Positions 52,271-61,677 of a DNA stretch of 64,000 nt are shown here, piece after piece (position 1 is the first letter of the stretch; every line of letters begins with the position of its first letter). Below the pieces are notes generated by a model. It was not told where the DNA came from, made no database searches, and was given only the letters and a program-made list of their open reading frames with translations. Origin of the DNA: Paeniglutamicibacter antarcticus_C (GTDB taxonomy: Bacteria; Actinomycetota; Actinomycetes; Actinomycetales; Micrococcaceae); NCBI RefSeq assembly GCF_039544305.1, contig NZ_BAABLK010000022.1, positions 124,001 to 188,000 on the forward strand, given 5' to 3'. The translations under genes were made by a program, and so were the position numbers.

Positions 52271-52306
52271 AGGAACGGCCTCGAGTAACTGCTCGGGGTC
52301 GTTCCT
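52271..52306 (+). terminator. Hairpin after tRNA-Ala(CGC)
   Basis: AGGAACGGCCTCGAG (52271-52285) pairs with CTCGGGGTCGTTCCT (52292-52306) using two G-U pairs, around a 6-base loop. It is 29 bases after the tRNA. The rest of the gap to 52615 holds no gene I can support. Confidence 0.6.
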
Positions 52307-52615
52307 GCTTAAAGGCCAGCCATTGGGCACAATCGCCTCTAGTCGAGGCACTTCGGGACGATCTCATCCAGGAAATATGGCGCGCCATTTCCGTGGATAC
52401 CGCTGTGGTTGGGCCGCGAGAAGAAAGTGTTCCTTGCAGCGTGGCCATCCGGGATCCTTGTCCGTCAAGAATTTTCTCGCGCAAGGGCATCCGTTGCAAT
52501 GTGTTGGGAATACGATCGAGTTATCGGTGATGGATCTCGCCGGGGTCTGAAGTCCGGCCCGAACCGCCGGCATGGCTGATGGCTTCCTATCCCGAGCGAC
52601 GGGTGGGAACTTTAC

Positions 52616-53932
52616 ATGTCGGAAATCGATGACGAGCATGAAGCGGCTGACAAGCAAGCCGGGTACGAGCCCGGCAGTGGGGATCCAACAAATTCGGCCT
52701 CGTTCGCTCCGGTTCAGGAGCCCCCAGGGCACTGGTTGAACCGAGGCATTCTCGGCGTGGGAGCGGCCTCCTTCTTCAGCGACTCAGGCCATGAATTCGT
52801 CACGTCGTTGCTGCCCTCCTTCCTCAGCTCTACTCTCCACAGCGGCCCCGCGGTGCTGGGTGCGATAGAAGGTGTCTCGGACGCATTGCTCGGGTTGAGC
52901 AAACTTGCCGGCGGGCCACTATCCAATGACCCTTCGCGCCGGGCAAAGACCGCTTCGGGAGGGTATCTGCTCACTGCCGTCGCGACATCCCTCATTGGTC
53001 TGAGCACTGCTGTGTGGCAAGTCGCTGGGCTTCGCGCACTTGCCTGGGCGTCTCGTGGCGTGCGATCCCCAGCTCGGGACACCCTGCTGGTCTCGATGAC
53101 TCCACGGGCAGCGTACGGACGTGCCGCCGGTATCGAACGAGCGGGCGACAATGCCGGAGCCATCGTGGGACCTTTGCTGGCGGCCACCCTTGTCGGGTTG
53201 CTGGGCATCAGGACAACGATCGGACTTTCGCTGATCCCGGGCTTGATTGCAGCCGTGGCAATCATCGTGACAGCGCGGCATGCCCGCAACGTGCTCGCTA
53301 CTCCGGTGGGCAAGCGGACTATGGGTTTCAACCTGGGCGAGCTGCGTAGAGCGGGTCTACGGCGGACGCTGTTGCCTGTATCGCTCTTTGAGTTGGGAAA
53401 TCTGGCGGCGATGCTGCTGATCCTGCGTGCAACGACGATTCTGGAAGCCGGAGGACGTGGTGCCGATACCGCGGTGACCATGGTGATCTTGATGTACGCC
53501 TGCCACAACGCCGTGGCGTCTGCCACCGCTTTGGTCGGGGGCCAACTCATTGACAGGGTGAACCCACGACTGGTTTTTACCCTGGGAGCAGGCTTGTATG
53601 TGGCCGCATACCTATTGTTTGCCATGGACGGGACCCACCCGGCGTTGTTGCTTGCGGGCTTTTTGCTTGCGGGTGCCGGGACTGGATTCGCAGAGACTTC
53701 GGAGCAGGCGGCGGTGGCGCTTTTGCTGCCGGACCGCCTGCGGGGCAGCGGCTACGGGCTGCTAGGACTGGTTCAATCCTTTGGTGACCTTGGCGCCACT
53801 GTCGTTGCAGGTGTCGTTTGGGCCGTGTTCTCCCCAACCGCGGCGTTCCTGTATGCGGCTGCTTGGATGGTTGCCGCAGTGATTTCCTCCCCGGACTTGA
53901 GAACCCGCGCAACCGTTGATGCCCTCAGATGA
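52616..53932 (+). CDS. MFS transporter
   Basis: 438 residues, with a 40-residue acidic N-terminus and 12 helices. The pattern LNRGILGVGAASFFSDSGHEFVTSLLPSFL and WASRGVRSPARDTLLVSMTP resembles a family of MFS proteins once described near heavy-metal or drug genes. Substrate unknown. Not part of a visible operon. Confidence 0.72.
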   Translation: MSEIDDEHEAADKQAGYEPGSGDPTNSASFAPVQEPPGHWLNRGILGVGAASFFSDSGHEFVTSLLPSFLSSTLHSGPAVLGAIEGVSDALLGLSKLAGGPLSNDPSRRAKTASGGYLLTAVATSLIGLSTAVWQVAGLRALAWASRGVRSPARDTLLVSMTPRAAYGRAAGIERAGDNAGAIVGPLLAATLVGLLGIRTTIGLSLIPGLIAAVAIIVTARHARNVLATPVGKRTMGFNLGELRRAGLRRTLLPVSLFELGNLAAMLLILRATTILEAGGRGADTAVTMVILMYACHNAVASATALVGGQLIDRVNPRLVFTLGAGLYVAAYLLFAMDGTHPALLLAGFLLAGAGTGFAETSEQAAVALLLPDRLRGSGYGLLGLVQSFGDLGATVVAGVVWAVFSPTAAFLYAAAWMVAAVISSPDLRTRATVDALR

Positions 53933-54160
53933 CCAAACAACGCCGTAACCCGAGACCAGAGGTTTCACGAGCTGCGGTTCACTACATACAGTCTTCATGA
54001 GCCGTGGTATCAATGATCCCGGAGTCGAATCCGCTGGTTGCCTCGGGAATCGCGGTGTCCCTGGTCCCGGGCCCCTCCCGATGCCAAGAAGCTGGAAGCA
54101 GAAGGGAAGTCACGGCGGCTTGAATCGACGGACGTATTGGCTCGTCAAAGCCCAGGGAGA

Positions 54161-54756
54161 TCAAACTTGTTTCGGCGCAGGGGGTTCAATTCGCGGCTTC
54201 TGACCGGTTGCCTGCACCGTCCACAGGCCGTCGTTTCTGACCAAGTGGTTCCAGCACCCGGTGGGTTCCTGCAGTCCGGTGATCGCGGTGTCGAGTGCCA
54301 AGATCAATGGCCGGATGACGGCGTCGTGGGTGACGATGACGACCGGTCCGACTGCAATATCTGCTACTTCCTCCGAGGCTGGACGTGCACGGGACAAAAC
54401 GGTAGAAATGGATTCGACCCCGGGAGCCAAGTCAATGCTTCCTCACTGTTCGATGACCTCGACTTCGGATCGTCCGGTCCCTAGTCCCTGTCATTGAATC
54501 GTTCATCGGTGGTGGGTGTCACCTCGAGGGCCTGGGCAATGAAGCTGGCGGTCTGCACCGCTCGTTGAAGCGGGCTGGAGATCACAGCAACGGGTTGCTT
54601 GGTTGCCAGTGAGGCAGCAAGCGCACGGGCCTCGGCAATCCCCGCTTCGTCCAGTGGTGGATTGGCCCGACCTCGGATGTAACCACCGGCATTCAGCCCG
54701 GTTTCCCCGTGACGGGCCAGATATACCTCTTTCGTGCCCTGCCTGGATATCTTCAT
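54161..54756 (-). pseudogene. Broken histidine phosphatase (phosphoglycerate mutase-like) gene
   Basis: The first 91 residues (start 54756) have the catalytic YLARHGETG and SSPLQRAVQTASFIA and break at FNDRD-stop (TAG at 54481-54483). Downstream, in another frame, GRSEVEVIEQ is followed by a second stop and then GSIDLAPGVESISTVLSRARPASEEVAD and VVIVTHDAVIRPLI, the expected second half. Aligned with the family, a short stretch after DRDYGP is lost and at least two stops are present. The gene is therefore inactive unless the sequence is wrong. Confidence 0.8.
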
Positions 54757-55082
54757 GATCGGTTCCTCTCCAGACTGCGACGCGGATTCTTCAGAACCGC
54801 ATCCTTGGACGCTTGCTTGTGTTGGCCATGGAATAGGTCGTCCCGAGGTGCGCCACTTGACGTGTCCAAACCGCAACCAATTATCCCAGGATGAAGAGTG
54901 AGAGCGATTTCCCTGGACATCATCACCAGCCAATGCCTCAAGCATGAAACATGCTGCCCGACGGGGGAACCCCGCCGAGTTCGCTTTCTTCCTCTGGTGT
55001 CTTGATCTATCAAGCCAGCGGCGTGCATGCTGAGAAAACTAGACGCGGACGAATCCCTGGCGCAGAGCTGCTGGTGGTAGCG
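54757..55082. other. Gap between the broken phosphatase and hemerythrin genes
   Basis: Open frames here are upstream extensions of the phosphatase frame or have no family match. A short palindrome CTTGAT-CT-ATCAAG lies at 55001-55014; its role is unclear. Otherwise nothing is supported. Confidence 0.4.
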
Positions 55083-55559
55083 TTATTTCCCGGCTGAGCG
55101 CGCAACCCAGCCTGTCGGCATGGAACCTGATTCCATGAACCCGGATAGTGCCGTCCCCTCCGAACTGTTCAGCAGCTCATCCGCTTGTCTATAGATCACT
55201 TTTTCCTCTATGGCGTTGTGTTTTTCCAAGAGCCCTAACAACCTGATACAGGTGTCACGGGCCGCGGCGGCATCTTGTTCCGTGATCAACTCGTCGAGCC
55301 GGTCCATGATGTTCCAGAGCGTTCCGTGTTCGCGTTCCATGACGAAAATAGGTCCCATCAGCCCGGCGGTCTTCAGCGGCGGAAACAGAAACTCTTCCTC
55401 CAAATAGATATTCCGTCGCAGGCCTGCCAAGGATCGCTGCAGGGTACCAGTGGTTCCGACGCCATCCGCTGGCTGTGCCAGGTAGGCCTCAATCCCACCG
55501 TCGATATCTCGGTGCTCCGCTTCCAAAGCGGCGCCAAGCGTTTTGTGTTCCACGGTCAT
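55083..55559 (-). CDS. Hemerythrin-domain protein
   Basis: 158 residues, four-helix hemerythrin type. Likely iron ligands are His16 (EAEHRDID), Glu55/Glu56 (YLEEEFLFP), His78 (EREHGTLW), His114 and Glu118 (KHNAIEEKVIY). One position usually occupied by His before the EE pair is Arg or Asn here. Such proteins sense or store oxygen or NO, or repair iron centres. Stand-alone gene. Confidence 0.82.
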   Translation of the reverse strand: MTVEHKTLGAALEAEHRDIDGGIEAYLAQPADGVGTTGTLQRSLAGLRRNIYLEEEFLFPPLKTAGLMGPIFVMEREHGTLWNIMDRLDELITEQDAAAARDTCIRLLGLLEKHNAIEEKVIYRQADELLNSSEGTALSGFMESGSMPTGWVARSAGK

Positions 55560-55788
55560 TCCTTGGTCGAAAGAATATGGCTTCTCCAGTCTAGGCAGAT
55601 TCGTCCCCGGGAGCCGGGTGGCGAGCGGGTTTGCCGGGGAAGGAGACCCTCCAGCGGTAAATCGCTTCGATCCAAGGAATTGCCCAACACCGTGCCGAAC
55701 GGCGCATGAACTATGCGAGAGGTAAACCGCGTGTAGCGTTTACTTGGCGAGTTGGACGTTGACCACGCAAAGGATAGATGCAAGCACC

Positions 55789-56319
55789 ATGGATGGAGGC
55801 CGGCCAGGCCAGATGCAAGATCGATACGACGCCACGATCGAGGACCCGGTGGTTCCCGACGCCAACGAATTCCAGCATATGGCGTTGGGGTACGTGGAAC
55901 GCCGAATCCGCCTCATGCATATCCTTGTTTTCGGCTTCGCCCTTTATGGTGCTTCCGGCGTTGCACTGGTCATGCAATGGCTCGCAAACACAAGATCCAA
56001 CGGTGCGGCTTTGTTGACCGACGTTGGCATTGTCGTTATGGCAGGCTCCCTGATGGCGGCGGCGCTTTCGATGCTGAAACCGGTCCGGCCTTCGGTTGCT
56101 TTCGCCCTTGCCGACGACTCCATTCGAAAAGACCACAAAACCAGCCGCACGGTCCTGGTTCTTGCCGGCATCTACACAGTTGCGGCGATCGCGATCACGT
56201 GGGGTCCGGGGAGCAGGCATACGGCGAGCATTCTGGCGGCCATGTGGGTAGCGGTTCTCATCGCATGTTTCAGTTTGATGCATGGTCGATACCTGCGCAT
56301 TCACCGTGACGAGCTCTAA
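55789..56319 (+). CDS. Hypothetical membrane protein with four helices
   Basis: 176 residues. Soluble start, then helices near 45-65, 75-95, 125-145 and 150-165. I do not recognise a family. ATG 55789 is chosen; 55813 is possible, with GGAGG well upstream. A long frame on another register of the same strand (55752-56309) is only a shadow. Confidence 0.55.
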   Translation: MDGGRPGQMQDRYDATIEDPVVPDANEFQHMALGYVERRIRLMHILVFGFALYGASGVALVMQWLANTRSNGAALLTDVGIVVMAGSLMAAALSMLKPVRPSVAFALADDSIRKDHKTSRTVLVLAGIYTVAAIAITWGPGSRHTASILAAMWVAVLIACFSLMHGRYLRIHRDEL

Positions 56320-56323
56320 GCCG

Positions 56324-56346
56324 CCCACCTCGCCAAGCGAGGTGGG
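56324..56346 (+). terminator. Short hairpin after the 55.8-kb membrane gene
   Basis: CCCACCTCGC (56324-56333) and GCGAGGTGGG (56337-56346) form a perfect 10-bp stem with a 3-base loop, five bases after the stop. No T-run follows. Confidence 0.6.
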
Positions 56347-56367
56347 GCACCTGTTGGCAAGACCCGC

Positions 56368-56973
56368 GTGGTTCGTGAAGTGATGCCCGGACCCATCGTC
56401 ATCGACAGCACACCCCTGGCCTTTGAACTGCAGGCTTTTGGCTATGCCGGGATGCGGGCACGATCCTGGGCGCTGATTCTGCTGGGACCACTGCCCGCCT
56501 GTGGCCTGGGCTCGTTGCTCCTGAGTACCTGGGCCTTGGGATTCGGATACGAAACCTGGATTGTGCCAGTGGCTATTTCACTTGCCATCATGGTTTCGTG
56601 TTGGATGATTGGTGCCGTTCGGCTGCATTTGGACCGTCGAGGCAAAGCCGCGCCCGCGAAATGGTACGCATACAACCTCGGCCGATCTGCACACGTGAAC
56701 CGCGGAACCGCCATTGCGCTCTATGCAGCGGCGGTGGCCATTTTCGTGTCGGGGGCGATGGTGGCCCCGAAAGCGGTGGATCCTGAGTTCATAGCGGTTG
56801 TCTTGGCGCTGTCGGCGAGCTTGGTTTCCATGTGTCCGTTCATGCTCAAAGCCGGTGAAACCATGAATCGACGACGTGAACTCTACGTGTCGTGGTTGAT
56901 CAGGAACGCGGAGATCACTCTCGAGGATGTGCGCAAGCGCAAGCCCCAGGACTGGGTGCCCATGCGCTCGTAG
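56368..56973 (+). CDS. Hypothetical membrane protein
   Basis: 201 residues. Four hydrophobic helices near 32-50, 58-82, 110-130 and 140-160, then a charged tail with AEITLEDVRKRKPQDW. Family unknown. The start is GTG 56368 or ATG 56383. The pair of unknown membrane genes 55789 and 56368 is in the same orientation with 49 bases between. Confidence 0.55.
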   Translation: MVREVMPGPIVIDSTPLAFELQAFGYAGMRARSWALILLGPLPACGLGSLLLSTWALGFGYETWIVPVAISLAIMVSCWMIGAVRLHLDRRGKAAPAKWYAYNLGRSAHVNRGTAIALYAAAVAIFVSGAMVAPKAVDPEFIAVVLALSASLVSMCPFMLKAGETMNRRRELYVSWLIRNAEITLEDVRKRKPQDWVPMRS

Positions 56974-57107
56974 AGGCCCGAATGCTCAGGCGACACAGGA
57001 GGCTTCAGCTTCGTCTTCCCGAGTCTAAAAAGAAGGTGTTCAGTGTACGGTGAGCCTTATGGAGTGGGTCACGTTGACCCTCCCCAAACAGGAAAAGGAC
57101 ATGAAGC

Positions 57108-58262
57108 ATGGCCGTTGCTAAGAAACTTACATTGGGTGTCATTGCGACGTCACACAAGGTGGCTGAACGGCGTTTGCCGATCCACCCAGCGCACTTCGAA
57201 CGAATCGACGAGTCCTTTCGCGACCGCATCATGATTGAAACCGGCTACGGGATACCGGTAGGCATGGATGACGAGGCGTTGGCGCCATTCGTCGGGAGGA
57301 TTGCTTCGAGAAGTGAAATCCTGGCGGAAGCCGACATCGTCCTTCTGCCCAAGCCGCAGGTCGCCAACCTTGAGGAAATGCGCGAAGGCCAGACGCTTTG
57401 GGGCTGGCCGCACTGCGTCCAGGACGCGGCGATCACGCAACTAGCAGTCGACAAGAAGCTCACTCTCATAGCCTTTGAAGCCATGAACCACTGGGGCACC
57501 GACGGCAGCTTTGGGCTTCACGTCTTCCACAAGAACAACGAACTCGCCGGATACGCATCGGTGATCCATGCCTTGCAGCTTTGTGGCTCCACCGGTGATT
57601 ACGGGCGCAGGCTCAGCGCAACGGTCATTGGGTTCGGGGCCACAGCCCGAGGTGCAGTTACCGCGTTGCACGGCCACGGCATCCATGACGTCCGGGTGCT
57701 TACCAGCCGGTCGGTTGCGGCCGTTGCCTCCCCGATCCACTCGGTGCAAATGGCGCAATTCGACCATGATGACGGACCGAACCTGAGCGAGGTCATTACT
57801 GACGAGGGACGCGTGCCGTTGGCCCCGTTCCTGGCCGAAAGCGACATCGTGGTCAACTGCACCTTGCAGGATCCCAATGCGCCCTTGATGTATTTGCGTA
57901 CGGCAGACCTGGTGGCTTTCACCCCGGGAAGCCTCATCGTCGATGTCTCCTGCGACGAAGGCATGGGATTCGAATGGGCCAAGCCGACAACCTTTGCCGA
58001 TCCCATGTTTATCGTCGGCAAGAACATCAACTACTACGCTGTCGACCACACACCGTCGTATTTATGGAACTCCGCCAGCTGGGAAATCAGCGATGCCATT
58101 CTGCCGTTCCTCGATGTGGTGCTGGATGGACCGGCTGCATGGAAAGAAAATGAGACGATCGCGCGGGCCATTGAGATCCAGGACGGAGTGATCCAGAATC
58201 CGGCGATCCTCGAATTCCAGGGCAGGAACGCGGAATACCCACACACAAAAAACGCCGGCTGA
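57108..58262 (+). CDS. N5-(carboxyethyl)ornithine synthase-like / alanine dehydrogenase family protein
   Basis: 384 residues. The AlaDH/PNT fold is seen in RLPIHPAHFERI near the start and the nucleotide motif ATVIGFGATARGAVTALHGHG near residue 170, with VDVSCDEGMGFEWAKPTTF and HTPSYLWNSASWEIS later. The latter pattern is that of carboxyethylornithine synthases, which condense pyruvate and ornithine using NADPH. The substrate is not certain. Start follows AAAGGAC. An AlkB-like gene follows 51 bases later. Confidence 0.7.
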   Translation: MAVAKKLTLGVIATSHKVAERRLPIHPAHFERIDESFRDRIMIETGYGIPVGMDDEALAPFVGRIASRSEILAEADIVLLPKPQVANLEEMREGQTLWGWPHCVQDAAITQLAVDKKLTLIAFEAMNHWGTDGSFGLHVFHKNNELAGYASVIHALQLCGSTGDYGRRLSATVIGFGATARGAVTALHGHGIHDVRVLTSRSVAAVASPIHSVQMAQFDHDDGPNLSEVITDEGRVPLAPFLAESDIVVNCTLQDPNAPLMYLRTADLVAFTPGSLIVDVSCDEGMGFEWAKPTTFADPMFIVGKNINYYAVDHTPSYLWNSASWEISDAILPFLDVVLDGPAAWKENETIARAIEIQDGVIQNPAILEFQGRNAEYPHTKNAG

Positions 58263-58313
58263 GGCCCAAGGGCTCCCCGCCTCCGCAACTGACCGAGCCG
58301 AAAGGAACCCAAC

Positions 58314-58985
58314 GTGAGCACACTCTTTGCGGAGAGCTTCCTCGAACGGCCTCGACGTGAGCTGGCACCGGGAGCCTACTGGGTTCCGGACTGGCTCGGC
58401 GTCGAGGAGCAACGTTGGATCGTGGCACGGTTCCGCGACTGGGGGCGGGGCCCGGTGCCGCCGCGGGCCGCAATGATCGGCACGCATGAAATGTCCGTCC
58501 AAACAGTCTGCCTAGGCTGGCACTGGCGACCCTACGCATACTCGCGCGAAGCCGTGGATGTAAACGGCAACAGGGTCCTGGACTTTCCCGACTGGATGGT
58601 GCGCCTCGGACGCAAGGCTTTGTTCGCCGCCACTGGTGACAGGGCAATGGCCGAGGGATACACCCCGGATACCGCCTTAGTGAACTACTACGGGGCCCAA
58701 TCGAAGATGGGCATGCACCAGGACCGCGACGAACGATCGGTTGACCCGGTGGTTTCGATCTCCATCGGGGACACCTGCAGCTTCCGCTTCGGCAACACCA
58801 GCAACAGGAACAAACCCTACGAGGACATCGCGTTGGCCTCGGGGGACCTGTTTGTTTTTGGGGGTCCGGCGCGCCTGGCGTTCCATGGTGTCACCAAGGT
58901 AATGCCCGGAACGGCCCCTGCAGATTGCGGGCTTGGGGCCGGACGAATCAACATCACCATGCGGGTCACCGGCTTGAGCGACTGA
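58314..58985 (+). CDS. AlkB-like 2-oxoglutarate/Fe(II) dioxygenase
   Basis: 223 residues, GTG start after AAAGGAA. Iron ligands His135 and Asp137 (MHQDRDE) and His191 (AFHGV); 2-oxoglutarate-binding Arg211 and Arg217 in GRINITMRVTG. AlkB proteins remove methyl groups from alkylated bases in DNA/RNA by oxidation. Likely cotranscribed with the preceding gene, converging on the phosphatase gene at 59012. Confidence 0.9.
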   Translation: MSTLFAESFLERPRRELAPGAYWVPDWLGVEEQRWIVARFRDWGRGPVPPRAAMIGTHEMSVQTVCLGWHWRPYAYSREAVDVNGNRVLDFPDWMVRLGRKALFAATGDRAMAEGYTPDTALVNYYGAQSKMGMHQDRDERSVDPVVSISIGDTCSFRFGNTSNRNKPYEDIALASGDLFVFGGPARLAFHGVTKVMPGTAPADCGLGAGRINITMRVTGLSD

Positions 58986-59011
58986 ACCCGTCCCGTCATT
59001 GGCGTCGCGGA

Positions 59012-59998
59012 CTATTGCCCAGGTAGATTCACCGTCGTCTTGATGGCCAAATGGTCACTGCGCCCCGCGGGAAGATCGGTATTTGAAACGACGCCCAATC
59101 CGCGTACCAGCACATGGTCTAGGCGCATCATGGGGAAGGGCTTCTGCGGCCAGGTAAAACCAAAGAGCCCCTCGTCCTGGTTCGGCTCGTCAAGGACCGC
59201 AGAGATCCCCTCGAATGCCCGATCGGTGCTCGTTGCATTGAAGTCCCCGATGGCAACGATATTCTCGTGTGGATCGGCCCGTACCACGGTGGCCAATTGA
59301 TTCAGCATCTCGTCGCGATCGACATGGTCGTTGGGGCGGGCCGAAGCTGCATGGATGGCATAGAGGCGGATATCCCCGTGGCCGGTGGCCACCCGCGTCG
59401 ATAGTGCCCGCTTCCAGCCCAAACCCAGATCCAGCGAACGTGAATCCCTTAGTGGGTATTTGCTCCAAACACCAACAGTGCCCACCACGAAATGATGGGG
59501 GTACATGGTAGCCAAGGCATCGGTGACTCGTTGGGCGCTGCCGGCATCGAGCTCTTGAAGGGCAATGACGTCGCTTTGGTGTGCCGAGAGCGCAAGCGCG
59601 GAATCTTCCGCTCCACCCGTTCCAGCCTTGATGTTCTGGCTGGCGAAGGTGAGGGTTTGGGCGCTCTGATCAGGTGCCGTCCATGCCAACGGAACGATCG
59701 ATGGCGTGAACGCGAAAAGCCATGTGAAAGCCGGAACCAACAGGAACGCCAACGAGGTGCGGCTACGCGACGCCACTGCCAGCAGTAGCAAGGCAGGCAC
59801 GGCCAGGCCCAACCAAGGCGCAGCATTGTCCAGCACCAATCCAATGCCTGCGACGTCGGGGATGCGGTTGTGGAACGCGATCAAAAGAGCGGTGCCCAAT
59901 GAACCGAGAAACACCAAGAAACGCAGGAAGCGCTGAGCGTGCGTGAGGCGGCGCCTCTTGGGCTTGGTGCCCGGTGACCGGGAGGAATAGGCAGACAT
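59012..59998 (-). CDS. Endonuclease/exonuclease/phosphatase family membrane protein
   Basis: 328 residues. Three N-terminal membrane helices (about 25-45, 50-75 and 80-100), then the EEP domain with ASQNIKAG, VIALQELDAG, RLYAIHAAS, AIGDFNATSTDRAF, RLDHVLV and SDHLAI, all active-site regions. Hydrolyses phosphodiester/phosphomonoester bonds, likely outside. The start is set at 59998 where the family match begins; the open frame extends to 60169. Confidence 0.83.
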   Translation of the reverse strand: MSAYSSRSPGTKPKRRRLTHAQRFLRFLVFLGSLGTALLIAFHNRIPDVAGIGLVLDNAAPWLGLAVPALLLLAVASRSRTSLAFLLVPAFTWLFAFTPSIVPLAWTAPDQSAQTLTFASQNIKAGTGGAEDSALALSAHQSDVIALQELDAGSAQRVTDALATMYPHHFVVGTVGVWSKYPLRDSRSLDLGLGWKRALSTRVATGHGDIRLYAIHAASARPNDHVDRDEMLNQLATVVRADPHENIVAIGDFNATSTDRAFEGISAVLDEPNQDEGLFGFTWPQKPFPMMRLDHVLVRGLGVVSNTDLPAGRSDHLAIKTTVNLPGQ

Positions 59999-60245
59999 CG
60001 TTACCAAGAATCGCACATTGGTCCATGGAGCGCGTGGATACAAGCTGTGATTTTGCCCAGACTTCTTGGACGCCATATCCATCAGGAGCCTTGGAGATCT
60101 CCGGTTCGCTCCCATCGACCGCCTTGGACCTCTCGACTCTTGGCAAGCAAAGTGAGATTCTGAAATCAAGATTGTTCACGGTCACCACCAGTTTCGTGCA
60201 ACACCCGAAACCCGGGACGGCCCTATCTTGGCAGGAGAAGAAACC

Positions 60246-61499
60246 ATGAGCGAAACGTCATCGACACCGTCGGATGCAGGCAAGGACCTGGGGACGGTGG
60301 TCATCGGCGGCGGGCTTGCCGCTGCCCACTGTGTCCACGAGTTGCGTGAGGGCGGCTATACCAAGCCCGTGACGCTCATTGCCTCCGAAAACCAAATCCC
60401 GTATGAACGTCCACCGCTGTCCAAGGAATTCCTTCAGGGCAGCAAGCCCGCCCAGGACCTGGAACCCTTTCCAGCCAGCTGGTACTCAAAGACCGATGTC
60501 GATTTACGCTTGGGTATCACTGCCGAATCCATCGACCCCGAGGCCAAGACCGTAACGCTTTCCGATAAGTCGAGTGTGGGTTACGAGAACCTCGTGATCG
60601 CCACAGGGTGCCGTTCGCGGGTGGGCGGCAGGGACTCGAACATGACTGGATGGGACCTGCCCGGCGTCCACACGCTGAGGTCGCTGGAGGATGCCAAGGC
60701 GATCAAGGAACAACTGGTTTCCGGACGGCACCTGGTCATCATCGGTGCCGGGTGGATCGGGATGGAGGTCGGGGCCTCGGCGCGCAACGCCGGAGTCGAG
60801 GTCACTGTCCTGACCCCCGACGAGGTACCGCTTGCCACCGTCATGGGTAAGGACTTTGGCTCACACGTCGCGCAGCTACATATTGCCAACGGCGTCAGGT
60901 GCCACTTCGGCACGGGGGTCACAGGGATCGCCTCCGACCCGAACAAGGGCCTGATGGTTCAGACCGCGACCGGAGCCATCGCCGCGGATGCGGTATTGCT
61001 GGCCATTGGGGCGGTGCCCAACAATGAGCTCGCCGTCGCTGCCGGGCTTGAAGTGGGCAGCGGAGTCGTGACGGACGAGCACCTGCGCAGCAGTGACAAG
61101 AGCATCCTGGCCATTGGTGATATTGCCGAGGCGTACAACACCACGTTGGACCGCACCATGCGCGTCGAGCATTGGGACAACGCCATCCGCCAGGGCAAGC
61201 TCGCTGCGGCCACCATCTTGGGACGCGAGGAATCCTACGACTGGCTGCCGTATTTCTTCACCGACCAGTTCGACCTGGGCATGGAATACGTCGGGGACCG
61301 CGGTGCCAATGACGAAGCAGTGGTACGCGGAAACATGGAGAAGGGCGAATTCATCATCTTCTGGCTGCGCAAGGGAGTCATCTCGGCGGCCATGAACGTG
61401 AACATCTGGGACGTCAACGACCACCTGCGCAGCATGGTCGGCAAAACGATCACCGTGGCCGAGCTTGAGGACACGAGCAACGACTTGATGGAGCTGTAG
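60246..61499 (+). CDS. FAD-dependent oxidoreductase (ferredoxin reductase-like)
   Basis: 417 residues. LGTVVIGGGLAAAHCVHELREGG for FAD, IPYERPPLSKEFLQG, a second nucleotide motif LVIIGAGWIGMEVGASARNAG and ILAIGDIAEAYN are intact. A reductase C-terminal domain follows (DQFDLGMEYVGD, then IIFWLRKGVISAAMNVNIWD). Similar to putidaredoxin/rhodocoxin reductases. No ferredoxin or oxygenase gene is adjacent, so the partner is unknown. Start at 60246 after AGGAGAAG. Confidence 0.88.
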   Translation: MSETSSTPSDAGKDLGTVVIGGGLAAAHCVHELREGGYTKPVTLIASENQIPYERPPLSKEFLQGSKPAQDLEPFPASWYSKTDVDLRLGITAESIDPEAKTVTLSDKSSVGYENLVIATGCRSRVGGRDSNMTGWDLPGVHTLRSLEDAKAIKEQLVSGRHLVIIGAGWIGMEVGASARNAGVEVTVLTPDEVPLATVMGKDFGSHVAQLHIANGVRCHFGTGVTGIASDPNKGLMVQTATGAIAADAVLLAIGAVPNNELAVAAGLEVGSGVVTDEHLRSSDKSILAIGDIAEAYNTTLDRTMRVEHWDNAIRQGKLAAATILGREESYDWLPYFFTDQFDLGMEYVGDRGANDEAVVRGNMEKGEFIIFWLRKGVISAAMNVNIWDVNDHLRSMVGKTITVAELEDTSNDLMEL

Positions 61500-61525
61500 C
61501 CCGGCAGGATTGTTCCGGTCAGCGG

Positions 61526-61542
61526 CGAGAGGCCACCTCTCG
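61526..61542 (+). terminator. Short hairpin after the oxidoreductase
   Basis: CGAGAGG and CCTCTCG form a 7-bp stem with a 3-base loop 27 bases after the stop. Weak, no T-run. Confidence 0.35.
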
Positions 61543-61677
61543 GCGTTGAGCGGGTCGTGGGGATGCTCACTGTCGTTACCGGCGGTTACCTTGGCCACGT
61601 AGGCTGGAGGCTGCTGCGGCAACTCCCACCCATGGGCCGCACTGCCATCTGCTTGCCGAGCCTTCGAAAAGGGACCC

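Noticed and set aside
54161..54430. Stand-alone small protein
   Set aside because: It reads as the second half of the broken histidine phosphatase gene.
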